Source: Thermohalobaculum sp050331395 | GTDB taxonomy: Bacteria > Pseudomonadota > Alphaproteobacteria > Rhodobacterales > Rhodobacteraceae | Reading direction: 5' to 3' | NCBI GenBank assembly: GCA_050331395.1 | Contig: JBHJGX010000061.1 | Coordinates: 1 to 57,772 of the forward strand | Length of the DNA: 57,772 nucleotides | In this document: positions 8,621-17,401 of the stretch, in pieces | Layout of the letters: the number at the start of each line of letters is the position of its first letter | Position numbering within the stretch: position 1 is the stretch's first letter | Program-made: the position numbers and the translations under genes | The notes under the pieces: model-generated | What the model saw: only the letters and a program-made list of their open reading frames with translations | The model's database searches: none | Told to the model about the DNA's origin: nothing

Positions 8621-9727
8621 GTGGAGACCCCGCTGACCCTCTTTCTGACCGCGCCGCCGGGGCTCGAGCCGCAGCTTGCGGGCGAGGCGCGCGCGCTCGG
8701 GCTCGGCGACCCGACACCCGAGCCCGGCGGGGTCTCGGCGACCGGCACGTGGCCGGATGTGTGGCGGGCCAATCTCGAACTGAGGGGCGCGGGGCGGGTG
8801 CTCGTCCGGCTCTGGGCGTTCCGCGCGCCGCATCTCGCGCAGCTCGACAAACGCGCGCGCCGGCTTCCCTGGGGCGACGTGCTCCGCCCAGAGATCGCCG
8901 TCCGGGTGGAGGCGAGCTGCCGGCGTTCGCGGATCTATCACGCGGGCGCGGCCGGTCAGCGCATCGCCACCGCGATCGCCGAGACCCTTGGCGCGCCGGT
9001 CGCGACAGAGGCGCCGGTCAGCGTGCTCGCGCGCATCGAGGACGACCTCTGCACCCTCAGCGTCGATACCTCGGGCGCGCTGTTGCATAAGCGCGGGCAC
9101 AAGCAGGCGGTCGGCAAGGCACCGCTCCGCGAGACCTTGGCCGCGCTTTTCCTGCGCGCGGCGGGCTTTTCGGGCGACGAGCCGGTGATCGATCCCATGT
9201 GCGGCTCGGGGACCATTCCGATCGAGGCCGCCGAGATCGCCGCCGGGCTGCAGCCGGGGCGCGACCGGGCCTTCGCCTTCGAGGCGCTCGCGACCCATGA
9301 CCGGGCGGCGGTGGCGGAGCTTCGCACGGGCGCTCGCCGGCGGAGCCCAGAGGCCGGGATCGCAGGCTTCGATCGGGATGCGGGTGCGGTTGCGATGGCG
9401 CGCGCGAATGCCATGCGGGCGGGGGTGGCCGATCTCGTGGCCATTGCCCAGCAACCGGTGAGTGCGCTTGCCCCGCCGCCCGACGGACCGGGGCTCGTGC
9501 TCGTGAACCCGCCTTACGGTGGGCGGATCGGCGACAAGGGGCGGCTCCATGCGCTTTATGCGGCGCTCGGCGGGCGGCTGAAGGCGGAGTTCGGCGGCTG
9601 GCGCGTCGGGCTCGTCACCGGCGAGCCGGGCCTGGCGCGCGCAACGGGGCTGAGCTTTGCCGAGACCTCGCCGCCGATCCCCCATGGTCCCCTCAAGATC
9701 CGGCTCTATCGCACCGGGCCTCTCTGA
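8621..9727 (+). CDS. THUMP-type class I SAM-dependent RNA methyltransferase (RlmL-like)
   Basis: 368 residues from a GTG at 8621, chosen because the preceding frame overlaps bchJ and lacks family similarity, while VETPLTLFLTAPPGLE matches the usual N-terminus. The first half is a THUMP/ferredoxin-like RNA-binding region (about 5-150). The second half is a Rossmann methyltransferase with the motif I-like DPMCGSGT (from D191) and the N6-adenine/guanine-N2 catalytic motif NPPYGG (from N296). Family members methylate 23S rRNA, for example m2G2445 by RlmL, so that is the probable role; the exact site cannot be fixed from sequence. It starts 43 bp after bchJ and is co-oriented, so it may be read from the bchEJ transcript, but there is no functional link. 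Confidence 0.85.
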   Translation: METPLTLFLTAPPGLEPQLAGEARALGLGDPTPEPGGVSATGTWPDVWRANLELRGAGRVLVRLWAFRAPHLAQLDKRARRLPWGDVLRPEIAVRVEASCRRSRIYHAGAAGQRIATAIAETLGAPVATEAPVSVLARIEDDLCTLSVDTSGALLHKRGHKQAVGKAPLRETLAALFLRAAGFSGDEPVIDPMCGSGTIPIEAAEIAAGLQPGRDRAFAFEALATHDRAAVAELRTGARRRSPEAGIAGFDRDAGAVAMARANAMRAGVADLVAIAQQPVSALAPPPDGPGLVLVNPPYGGRIGDKGRLHALYAALGGRLKAEFGGWRVGLVTGEPGLARATGLSFAETSPPIPHGPLKIRLYRTGPL

Positions 9728-9906
9728 CGGGGCTGCGCGGCTCGGCGGGTCTTTGGCGGACCGACAGCCGAGACCGAGACCGAGACCGGGCCGCGGGCCA
9801 CGGCGCCAATGAATTCGCGTCTCGGATGGATTGATTCACCGCGTGTCCCTGGTTGCGCGCGCGCAGGGGCTAGATGATTGTGCAGCGCACACCGATTGAG
9901 GTTCCG

Positions 9907-11169
9907 ATGTCCCCTGGCACCCGCCTGACCGTCGCCGGCTTTATCGCCACCGCCGTTGCATTCGGCCCGGCCCGGATGGGCTTCGGGCTTTTCTTGCCGT
10001 CCTTTCGCGCGGATTTCGCGCTGACGACGGCAACGGCCGGGTTGATCGCAAGCGGCGGGTTCTTCGCCTTTATGCTCGCGCTTTTGGCGAGCGCCTGGCT
10101 CGGGCCCCGCTATGGTGCCCGGTTTCCGGTGATGGCCGGCGCCGGGCTCGCGATCGCGGGCTTTGTGGCGGTGGCGGCGGCGGCCGAGCCCACGCTCTTG
10201 GCCATCGGGATCGCGCTCGCTGGGGCAAGCGCCGGGCTCTGCTGGGCCCCCTTCAACGACGCGGCCGAGCGGGTCTTGCCTGAAGAGGGGCGCGCCGGCG
10301 CCCTCTCGGTGATCTCGACGGGGACGACCGCCGGCGTGCTCCTTGCGGCAGGTCTCGCGGTCGCGGTCAGCGAAGGGCTGCTCGATTGGCGCGCCGCCTG
10401 GATCGCGTTCGCGTTCGGCGGGATCGCGCTCGGGCTCGGCGCTTGGTTCGGCGTGCCCCGTTCGCAGCGCGGCGCCCGGCCCGCCCGCGACGCAATGGCC
10501 GAGATCGTGAACGCAAGCCTGCCCGATGCGATCGGGCCGCAGATCGGCCTCGAAGTCGAGGCACCGCGCCCGAGCCTTTTGCAGCGCGCGGCCATGCCGC
10601 TCTATGTCACCGCGTTTTGCTTCGGAATGACGAATGCGGTGTTTCTGTCTTTCGCCGCCGACCGGGTGGTCGCCGCGGGCGGCCTTCCGGGGCTCGCCGA
10701 CGAGGCCGCCTCGACGGTCATCTTCCTCGCCTACGGGGTCTTCGGCGTGCTCGGCCTCGCCACCGGGCGGGTCGAGGCGCGGATCGGCCTCGCGCCGCTT
10801 TTCTGTGCGATCTTCGGCGGGGGGGCGGCGTCGCTCGCGCTCGTCGGGCTCGCGCCCGGATCCTGGACGGCGGTTGTGCTCGGCGCGGGGCTGCACGGAG
10901 CGGCGATCATGATGGTGAGTGCGGTCTTCTCGTTCTGGAGCCTGCGGTTGTTCCCGGGACGGGGCACGCTCGGATTTACCGCGACGCTCCTCAGCATGGC
11001 CTTGGGAAGCGTGCTGGGCCCGGCGGTTTTCGGCTTCCTCGCGGGCGCCATCGGCCCGGAGGCGATGTTTCTCGCGGCCGCCCTGCCGCCCTTTGCGGTC
11101 GCGCTTTGGTTCGGGGCGAAGCTGCCCCAGGCCCGGCCGCGGCTGCCCTCGGTCCTCGAGCCGCGCTGA
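9907..11169 (+). CDS. Major facilitator superfamily (MFS) transporter
   Basis: 420 residues; the ATG at 9907 has GAGG eight bases upstream and is preferred to the in-frame ATG at 9874. About twelve hydrophobic segments are visible in two halves, separated by a charged loop around residues 185-230 (NASLPDAIGPQIGLEVE). The first helix carries ARMGFGLFLPSFRADF and the second half has ATGRVEARIG, consistent with sugar- or YbfB/YjiJ-like MFS carriers. The substrate cannot be told from sequence. It is a single gene flanked by about 180 and 230 bp of noncoding DNA, with a GC-rich hairpin downstream. Confidence 0.85.
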   Translation: MSPGTRLTVAGFIATAVAFGPARMGFGLFLPSFRADFALTTATAGLIASGGFFAFMLALLASAWLGPRYGARFPVMAGAGLAIAGFVAVAAAAEPTLLAIGIALAGASAGLCWAPFNDAAERVLPEEGRAGALSVISTGTTAGVLLAAGLAVAVSEGLLDWRAAWIAFAFGGIALGLGAWFGVPRSQRGARPARDAMAEIVNASLPDAIGPQIGLEVEAPRPSLLQRAAMPLYVTAFCFGMTNAVFLSFAADRVVAAGGLPGLADEAASTVIFLAYGVFGVLGLATGRVEARIGLAPLFCAIFGGGAASLALVGLAPGSWTAVVLGAGLHGAAIMMVSAVFSFWSLRLFPGRGTLGFTATLLSMALGSVLGPAVFGFLAGAIGPEAMFLAAALPPFAVALWFGAKLPQARPRLPSVLEPR

Positions 11170-11229
11170 CCCGGTTTGGCGTGCCCGGACGGCTTGCGTT
11201 TTGGGGCGATCTGAGCCATTTAAAGCCCG

Positions 11230-11248
11230 TCGGCGGGATCCCCGCCGA
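11230..11248 (+). terminator. Hairpin downstream of the MFS gene
   Basis: Perfect 8-bp stem TCGGCGGG / CCCGCCGA with a 3-base loop, 60 bp after the MFS stop. There is no T-tract, which is common for GC-rich alphaproteobacterial terminators. Confidence 0.4.
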
Positions 11249-11403
11249 TCCGCGACAGCGCAGGTGGATGACGGCCTCCGGCCAGACCCCGCAGCGTCGC
11301 CTGTGAAATTCACGTCATCGCCAGTTGCGCCTGGTGCGGGCATTTGTGCGGACGAACGACGGGGCCGAAGCGCCCGTTCGCCCCGCACCGAAAGGACATC
11401 GTT

Positions 11404-12651
11404 TTGACGACCGAAACCTGGATGGGCCTCGGGCTCATCGCTCCGCTTTGCGACGCGCTCAACCGCGCCGCGTTCAAAGATCCCACGCCCATCCAAGAAA
11501 AATCGATCGCCCCGCAGATCGAAGGCCGTGACATTCTCGCGCTCGCCGAGACGGGCAGCGGCAAGACCGCCGCCTTCCTGTTGCCGATCCTGCAAACGCT
11601 CGCCGAACTCGACGGCCGCGCGCGGCCGAACACGGCCCGGTGCCTCGTGCTGGTGCCGACGCGCGAGCTTGCCGTGCAGATCGAGGAAAGCGCCCGGCGC
11701 CTCCGCGGCTCGATCAAGGCCTCGACGCTTCTGATCCTCGGCGGCATGTCCCGCGCGGGGCAAATCCGGGCGCTGTCCCGCGGCGTCGACATCCTGATCG
11801 CCACGCCCGGGCGGCTGACCGATCTGATGGACGCAGGCCATGTCCGGCTCGACGAGGCGCGGGTTCTCGTCCTCGACGAAGCCGACCGGATGCTCGATAT
11901 GGGCTTTGCGAAACAGGTGCAGGCGATCGCCCGCACGCTCCATCCGCGCCGCCGCACGGCGCTTTTCTCAGCGACCATGCCCGAGAGCGTCGCCTCCCTC
12001 GCCGCCGGGCTCCTGCGCGAGCCGGTCCGGGTCGAGGTCGCGCGGTCGGGGCAGACTGCGAACAAGATCGCCCAAAGCGTCGAGCTGATCTCCCAGCAGG
12101 AGAAGCGCGCCCGCCTCGTCCAGATCCTCTCCCAGCCCGAGATGGAGCGCTGTATCGTCTTTGCGCGGACCAAGCGCGGGGCCGACCGGGTGGCCGAGAA
12201 CCTCGGCAAGGACGGCATCGCCGCCGACGCGATCCACGGCAATAAGAGCCAAAACGCGCGGCAGCGGGCGCTGAACGCGTTCCGGTCCGGCCGGGTGCGC
12301 GTGCTCGTGGCCTCCGACATCGCCGCGCGCGGGATCGACGTGCCCGGGATCAGCCATGTGGTGCAGTACGATATGCCGGACGAGCCGGAGGCCTATGTCC
12401 ACCGGATCGGCCGGACCGGTCGGAACGGCGCGACGGGGATCGCGATTGCGCTCTGCTCGGCCGAAGAGCGCGACAAGCTCCGTGCCGTCGAGAAGCTGAC
12501 CCGCCTGACGCTCGCGCCGAAGGGCAGCGCACCGGCGGCGAAAGGCGGCAAGCCCGCCGAGAAGCCTCGGCCGAAGACCGAACGCGCCCCGGGCGGGGAG
12601 GGTGCCGCGCGCCCCCGGCGGAGCCGCCCGCGCCGGCGCGTGGCCGCCTGA
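11404..12651 (+). CDS. DEAD-box ATP-dependent RNA helicase (RhlE-type)
   Basis: 415 residues if started at the TTG at 11404, which has AAAGGA upstream; the ATG at 11422 is an alternative and the frame remains open back to 11344. All core motifs are present: the Q motif (FKDPTPIQ), AETGSGKT (48-55), PTRELAVQ, TPGRL, DEAD (158-161), SAT, ARGIDVPG and HRIGRTGR (from H333). A basic C-terminal tail (about 375-415, rich in K, R, P) resembles those of RhlE-like cold-shock and ribosome-assembly helicases. The product unwinds short RNA duplexes in the cytoplasm. The 235-bp leader contains the small palindrome GTGAAATTCAC at 11303-11313; its role is unknown. A strong hairpin follows the gene. Confidence 0.92.
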   Translation: MTTETWMGLGLIAPLCDALNRAAFKDPTPIQEKSIAPQIEGRDILALAETGSGKTAAFLLPILQTLAELDGRARPNTARCLVLVPTRELAVQIEESARRLRGSIKASTLLILGGMSRAGQIRALSRGVDILIATPGRLTDLMDAGHVRLDEARVLVLDEADRMLDMGFAKQVQAIARTLHPRRRTALFSATMPESVASLAAGLLREPVRVEVARSGQTANKIAQSVELISQQEKRARLVQILSQPEMERCIVFARTKRGADRVAENLGKDGIAADAIHGNKSQNARQRALNAFRSGRVRVLVASDIAARGIDVPGISHVVQYDMPDEPEAYVHRIGRTGRNGATGIAIALCSAEERDKLRAVEKLTRLTLAPKGSAPAAKGGKPAEKPRPKTERAPGGEGAARPRRSRPRRRVAA

Positions 12652-12668
12652 GCGCTCCGAACAGCAAA

Positions 12669-12688
12669 GGGGGAGCGCGTGCTCCCCC
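12669..12688. terminator. Bidirectional intrinsic terminator between the helicase and RTX genes
   Basis: Perfect 8-bp stem GGGGGAGC / GCTCCCCC with a GCGT loop, located between the helicase stop (12651) and the convergent RTX stop (12719). The position suggests it serves both transcripts. Confidence 0.7.
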
Positions 12689-12718
12689 TCCTCGACATGG
12701 CGGCCGATTGGGTCGACG

Positions 12719-13537
12719 TCAGAAGACGAACTGGCTCCCCTCGATCTCGAAGGGCTCTCCCGCGAAGCCGATCGTGACGAAGGTCTGCTCGTCGCCGAGC
12801 GGATCGCCCAAGTCGAAGAATGTGAACATCGTATACTCGGCGTTCGGGTCATAGACTTCGCCATCCTCGAAGTAGTACAAGAGATCGAGGCCGTCTTCGA
12901 GCTTGGCCTGCTGAAATGGCAGGAGGTCGTAGCCGGAGAGGTCGATGGTGTCGCTCTGGTCGAAATCCTCGATAAGGACGGTCTTTGCGCCCTCGCCGAT
13001 CACGAAACGGTCGGCGCCGTGCCCGCCGGAGACGATGCTGTTGCCCGCCTCGAAGTGGAAGACGTCGTCGCCGAAGCCGCCATCGGCCTCGTCGGCTGAG
13101 CCGCTGAGATAAAGGGTATCGTTGCCGTCGCCGGCATCGATGGTATTGGCCCCGCCGCCGCCGATGAGCACGTCGTTACCGGTTCCGCCGGTCAGCTCGT
13201 CGTTGCCGGCGCCGCCGTCCATGGTGTCGTTGCCGCTGCCGCCCGAGAGCGTATCCGCCTGTGCGCCGCCGCCGAGCCAGTCGTTGCCCGAATTGCCCGC
13301 GAGAAAGTCGAAGCCGTCGCCGCCGTGCAGCTCGTCATGGCCGGACCCGCCCTTGACGATATCGTTGCCCGCCTGGCCGCGCAGCAGATCGTCGCCCGCA
13401 TCGCCCGAGAGCGTGTCGTGCCCTTCACCGCCTTCGAGCCGGTCGTCGTCGTTCCCGCCTTCGAGCCAGTCATTGCCATAGCCGCCGAAGAGGCTATCCT
13501 CGCCGTCATGGCCGCGCAGGCTGTCGTCGCCGAACAT
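12719..13537 (-). CDS. Hemolysin-type (RTX) calcium-binding repeat protein, probably 5'-interrupted
   Basis: 272 residues from the first ATG inside the repeats. It consists of about twelve tandem nonapeptide RTX repeats (GGxGxDxLx, such as GGSGNDTMD and GGAGNDELT). An acidic C-terminal region follows, with FVIGEGAKTVLIEDFD and SDTIDLSGYD, ending in the hydrophobic SQFVF typical of uncleaved type I secretion signals. RTX repeats form calcium-bound beta-rolls outside the cell. Upstream, the same frame continues through more RTX sequence to a better start at 13708 (see 13646-13708), but an in-frame TAA at 13646-13648 separates the two. Either the gene is disrupted or an internal start is used. 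No adhesin or enzymatic domain is visible and no type I exporter is nearby. Confidence 0.7.
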   Translation of the reverse strand: MFGDDSLRGHDGEDSLFGGYGNDWLEGGNDDDRLEGGEGHDTLSGDAGDDLLRGQAGNDIVKGGSGHDELHGGDGFDFLAGNSGNDWLGGGAQADTLSGGSGNDTMDGGAGNDELTGGTGNDVLIGGGGANTIDAGDGNDTLYLSGSADEADGGFGDDVFHFEAGNSIVSGGHGADRFVIGEGAKTVLIEDFDQSDTIDLSGYDLLPFQQAKLEDGLDLLYYFEDGEVYDPNAEYTMFTFFDLGDPLGDEQTFVTIGFAGEPFEIEGSQFVF

Positions 13538-13645
13538 GCCGTTCAGGTAGTCGTCCCCGAGGGCGCCGTCGAACGCGTTGTCGGCACTGTCGCCATACCA
13601 GATATCGTCGCCATCGGTGCCGTAGTCGACAAGCTGAGCCCGAAG

Positions 13646-13708
13646 TTAATCGAAGTAAGTGCCGCCGAAGGCGAACAGAGAGAGCGGGGTTCCGTAGCTG
13701 AACTGCAT
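13646..13708 (-). other. Cut-off leader codons of the RTX gene, ending in a premature TAA
   Basis: An ATG at 13708 with a CTGGAG site upstream begins MQFSYGTPLSLFAFGGTYFD and then hits TAA at 13646-13648. Beyond the stop the same frame continues without a break as LRAQLVDYGTDGDDIWYGDS into RTX repeats that join the ORF at 13537. No ATG or GTG occurs between 13645 and 13538 in that frame. The simplest reading is one gene, 12719-13708, broken by a single nonsense codon or a sequencing error. Confidence 0.6.
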
Positions 13709-14090
13709 GACATTTACTCCAGTTCATCGACAAAGGCGGCGCCGTGCTGCCTCGGATGAACTGAATTTGGCGGCATGCGGTCGGCAGCCCTGTGACGGGG
13801 ATCACGCGGGGGCGGCCTTTTCTCAAAATCGCTGGAGGCTCGGCGGTTGGCGTTCGATGCGGCGTCCGGCCGGGACGCAAGTCGAGGCGGTCTCGCCGTC
13901 GTCTTGTTCAGCTTCGCGCGGACTGTCGAGGTCGCCCGTTCTCAGAGATGAAAAACGATGCCATTTTTTGAGGCGGCTCGGACAACTTAAGGGTAATTTG
14001 GAAGAGTCGACAATGACCCGAATATCCCGGAAGTCTTGCCTTATTTTTTGTGATTGACCCACAAATCGAGGGTTTTGATTGCAATCCTTC
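13709..14090. other. Intergenic region upstream of the RTX gene, becoming AT-rich
   Basis: 382 bp with no convincing gene. It contains a CRP-like palindrome at 13791-13806, and from about 13940 onward the composition falls well below the GC level of the rest of the window (for example TTATTTTTTGTGATT near 14040). The AT-rich part continues into the small membrane-protein gene at 14091-14405. Confidence 0.5.
13791..13806. promoter_or_regulatory. CRP/FNR-superfamily-like palindrome upstream of the RTX gene
   Basis: TGTGA-CGGGGA-TCACG matches the CRP half-site arrangement TGTGA-N6-TCACA at all but the last base. It lies 83-98 bp upstream of the proposed native start at 13708, a position suited to activation. 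Which regulator binds is unknown. Confidence 0.4.
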
Positions 14091-14405
14091 TCAGTGCTTT
14101 GACTGAAATTTCCATCGGAAATACATGAAGATAAAGGCAAATGAAGAGCCAAAGAAAAGTATCGAGAACACGGCGTCCCGCAGCCAACAAGAATTAAGAA
14201 GACCTGATGTTTTGAAAATACAAAGCACTGGCTCGATCATAAAAAATGCAATGAAAAGCTGAGGAAACGAAATCAAAACTATGTTGTAAGCCAAAATCAC
14301 GCCAATCTGAAAATGGGCATATTGAGAGTTCTCACTTGTTGGTCTGGCGCGCCAAGAGGCGTCCAAATGTCGAAAATATTTGTCTATGATCGACACTGCG
14401 CTCAC
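14091..14405 (-). CDS. Small hypothetical membrane protein in an AT-rich patch
   Basis: 104 residues from a GTG. Two hydrophobic segments are clear: about residues 33-62 (GVILAYNIVLISFPQLFIAF) and about 78-98 (DAVFSILFFGSSFAFIFMYF), followed by a short basic tail. I do not recognise the family. The gene is strikingly AT-rich with many A/T third positions, unlike every neighbour, which points to recent acquisition or to a remnant of a mobile element, though no transposase or integrase is present. Coding status rests only on the clean membrane-protein pattern; there is no strong ribosome binding site. Confidence 0.4.
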   Translation of the reverse strand: MSAVSIIDKYFRHLDASWRARPTSENSQYAHFQIGVILAYNIVLISFPQLFIAFFMIEPVLCIFKTSGLLNSCWLRDAVFSILFFGSSFAFIFMYFRWKFQSKH

Positions 14406-14531
14406 CTAAAAAGTTTACTGACGACGCATGGTGTTTGCAGGACCTTTGTCGGGGACAGCACGTTTTCACCTCCCTTGGCGGGGCCGGCGGGGTCGGCGCC
14501 GCTGTGGTACCGCCCGCGCCCCATGCAGTCT

Positions 14532-15590
14532 TTAACCGCCAAACACCACGGCCTCGGGAAACGCGTACCGTTCATCGTCCACCCGGATGCGATAGGTGCC
14601 GTCCGCGTCCTTCGACCAATCCGTGTCGAACCCGCCGCCCGCCTCGCTCGCGTCGACGCCGACAAATTCGCCCCGTTGAAAGAACAGGGCGCGCCGGACC
14701 CCGTCGGGAAAGGCGATCACCACGGTCGCATCGCCGCCGCCGCCGCGGGCGACGCCGAGGCTGCAGACGGTCTCTAGTGTCCCGCCGCCGATCGCGCAGG
14801 CCGTGGCGGGAGCGGTCGCGTCGAACTCGCCGCGGCCTGCACGCGCCGCGCTGTCGTCTTCGCCGGTGAGGGGAGCGCCATGGAGGGCGATGGCGGGGGC
14901 GAGGAATTCGGCCGCCACCCAGCCGCGGGCGCCGCCTTGGAAGGGTTGCACGTCGCACCAGGTCCGGCCGCCGGCCTCGGTGCAGCCGAGGTTCGACAGA
15001 ATGGCGCCGGGCGCGAGGGTCTCGATCACCGGGGACGCGACGGCCGCGTCGGTGTGCATCCGCAATCCGCCCTCGGCCACGACCTCCCAGCGGCGCGGGC
15101 CGCCTTCTTCCGGCGGGACATAGGGGGTCTCGGCGCGGGCGTCGCCCTCGGTTCCGGCCGCCCCGCCCGATCCGCCAGGGCCCGTCGAGACGATCATTTC
15201 GAGGCGGTAGGCATTGGTGAGCCCCGCATCGCGGGCATTGCCGAGCTGATAGACCCGGATCCGCCAATCGCCGGACGCGTCGAGCACGCCTTCGAATTGC
15301 GGCCCGGCCGTTGCGCCCAGATGGACCGCCTCCCACTCGGCGCCGGGGGCCATCACGTTGAAGGTCACAGACGCGCTCTGGCTCGCGAGCGAGATATTGG
15401 CCGGCTGTCCGGCGGCGGCGCGGAGCAGGTAATCGACGGTCTCGTTGCCGGTGATCCGGCCCTCGACGGTCGCGCTCTCGGCGCCGCGGGCGAATTGGAC
15501 GCGCTCGGTTCGGATGTCGGTTTGTGCCGGCGCGGCGGCGGGGACGAGGCCGAGCCCGGCGACGGCAGCGGCGACGATCAGACGGACCAT
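14532..15590 (-). CDS. Exported SH3-domain-containing protein
   Basis: 352 residues. The start at 15590 follows GGGAGACC and gives a clean signal peptide (RLIVAAAVAGLGLVPAAAPA). Residues about 25-130 form a beta-rich region resembling the bacterial pre-peptidase/DVUA0089-type fold (VDYLLRAAAGQPANISL, RIRVYQLGNA). Residues about 173-230 are a bacterial SH3 domain (GGLRMHTDAAVASPVIETL, then TWCDVQ and GWVAAEFL) with a Cys pair. The C-terminal 100 residues contain two more cysteines (TACAIGGGTLETVCSLGV) and may bind a ligand. The product is expected in the periplasm or on the surface, where such SH3 domains usually bind peptidoglycan or peptides. It is divergent from the EF-hand aminotransferase remnant. 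Confidence 0.75.
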   Translation of the reverse strand: MVRLIVAAAVAGLGLVPAAAPAQTDIRTERVQFARGAESATVEGRITGNETVDYLLRAAAGQPANISLASQSASVTFNVMAPGAEWEAVHLGATAGPQFEGVLDASGDWRIRVYQLGNARDAGLTNAYRLEMIVSTGPGGSGGAAGTEGDARAETPYVPPEEGGPRRWEVVAEGGLRMHTDAAVASPVIETLAPGAILSNLGCTEAGGRTWCDVQPFQGGARGWVAAEFLAPAIALHGAPLTGEDDSAARAGRGEFDATAPATACAIGGGTLETVCSLGVARGGGGDATVVIAFPDGVRRALFFQRGEFVGVDASEAGGGFDTDWSKDADGTYRIRVDDERYAFPEAVVFGG

Positions 15591-15881
15591 TCGGGTCTCC
15601 CTTGGGATGGCGACCGGCGCAAAGCCGCGCCCGCATCGGCGAACACATCGGAGCGGCGAGTTTAGTCGATCCATGCGTTGCGCAAAAGCCGAAGCGCATC
15701 TGCGGGCGTTGCTGCGCGTTCCGTGGGCACCTCGCTCCGCCGCGCGGGGTGCGCCGGGGCATTCCCCGTCCGAAACGCCAATTTTGAGATTGATCGCGGT
15801 CCTCGGACGGATAGGCTTCCGATGCGTTGGCGTGATCCATGTTGCGTGTCGATCCGACCTGTACCAGCGAGACGAGGCCCG

Positions 15882-17401
15882 ATGGCCATAGCAACAGCGA
15901 GAGCACCGGCGGGCCTTGCGCGTCTCCGATCGCGGGCGGACGAGCTCTTCGATTATCTCGATCTCGACGGGTCCGGTAAGGTCACGATCGACGAGCTTCA
16001 GCAGGTGATGACCGTCTGGGGCGAACCGCTCTCAACCGCCGAGATCGACGCGTTGATCGCCGCCCTCGACCGCGACGGCGACCGGGCTGTGGATGCGGAC
16101 GAGTTCCGGAGCCTCTTCGAAGGCACGCGCGATGCGGCGGGCGTGCCGGACGCGTTCCGGGCTGCCTCTCGAAAGGTCTTCTCCGTGCTCATGGATGAGA
16201 TCGCCCAGGCCGATGAGCAGCTGAGCGAGACCGCCGCCGGGGGGGCTTGGATGCGGATCAATCCCGCGCTCTGGCGGATGGAGTATGCCGTGCGCGGGGA
16301 GGTCGAGCGCCAGGCCGCGCGTCTCGGCGGCCGGCTCGCGGCGGGCGAAAGCCTCGGCTTCGACGAGCTGATCATGTGCAATATCGGCAACCCGCAAGCG
16401 GTCGGACAGCCCCCCCTCAGCTTCATGCGCCAGGTGCTCGCGCTCTGCGATTGTCCCGAGTTGCTCGCCTCTCCAGAGATCGGCCGGCTCTTGCCCGAGG
16501 ACGCGATCGCGCGCGCCCGGCAGCTCCTCGCGGCGGTCCCGGGCGGCACCGGTGCCTATAGCCACAGCCAGGGGCTACCGGCCGTGCGCGAGGCTGTCGC
16601 CCGGTTCATCTCCGCGCGGGACAGGGTGCCGGCGGATGCGGGCGATGTGTTCCTGACGAGCGGCGCCTCGGGCGGGATCGCGGCGATCCTGCAACTCTTG
16701 ATCACAAGCCCCGCCGACGCGGTGCTCACGCCCGTCCCGCATTATCCGTTCTATTCGGCGACCTGCCGCTCGCTCGCCGCGCGCGCGGTCGGGTATTTCC
16801 TCGACGAAGCCGAAAGCTGGGAGGCGAAGCGCGAAGCTTTGAGCGACGCGCTCTGCCGAGCCCACGCCGAGGGACTGAAACCGAAGGCGCTCGTCATCAT
16901 CAATCCCGGCAATCCGACGGGCCAGGTTTTCAGCGCCGAGACGCTGGAGATGATCCTCGGATTTTGCGCCGAGCACGGGCTTTGGCTTCTGGCCGACGAG
17001 GTCTATCAGGAGAATGTCTACACCGAGGCGAAGCGCTTCGTCTCGGCCCGCGAGGCGCTCCACCGCCTCGGTCTTGCCCGCAAACTGCCGCTCGTTTCGT
17101 TCCATTCGGTCTCCAAGGGGATGATCGGCGAATGCGGCCGGCGCGGAGGCTATATGGAGGTCTCGTGGCTCCACCCGGCCGTGCGGGCGAGGCGCAGGCG
17201 GAAGGCCGCACGCCCGATCTTCACTATTGCCTCTCGCTCCTCGAGCGCACCGGCCTTTGCACGGTCCCCGGCGCGGGCTTCGGCCAGGCGCCCGGGAGCT
17301 TTCACCTGCGCATGACGATCCTGCTCTCGGAAGCGCGCCTCGACGCCGCGCTCGAGCGTTTCGCGGCGCATCATTCGTGGTATGTTGACGCCTATGGATG
17401 A
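15882..17401 (+). pseudogene. EF-hand / alanine-aminotransferase-like gene with internal deletion and frameshift
   Basis: Starts at an ATG with GACGAGG upstream. Two canonical EF-hand loops come first (27-38 DLDGSGKVTIDE; 63-74 DRDGDRAVDADE). A PLP-dependent class I aminotransferase of the alanine-transaminase type follows: LIMCNIGNPQAVGQ, AYSHSQGLPAVRE, IINPGNPTGQ, and Schiff-base Lys412 in HSVSKGMIGECG. After GGYMEVSWLHPAVRA (about 17189) homology jumps to another frame, resuming at about 17186-17200 as AEGRTPDLHYCLSLLERTG and ending at 17401. Roughly 80-100 residues of the C-terminal domain are missing at the junction, so the enzyme is presumably dead. The original frame runs on to 17315 as arginine-rich nonsense. 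The downstream remnant still overlaps the channel gene start, suggesting former translational coupling. Confidence 0.75.

Noticed and set aside
7941..8636. Alternative plus-strand frame over bchJ
   Set aside because: Arg/Pro-rich shadow; the bchJ frame has family motifs and is coupled to bchE.
11303..11313. GTGAAATTCAC palindrome in the helicase leader as a regulator site
   Set aside because: Short, matches no regulator consensus I can defend, and could occur by chance.
9706..11943. 745-residue minus-strand ORF opposite the MFS and helicase genes
   Set aside because: Low-complexity charged shadow frame spanning an intergenic region and two clearly coding plus-strand genes.
13823..14152. 109-residue minus-strand ORF between the RTX and membrane-protein genes
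   Set aside because: No ribosome binding site or recognisable pattern, and it overlaps the better membrane-protein frame and the CRP-like region's flank.
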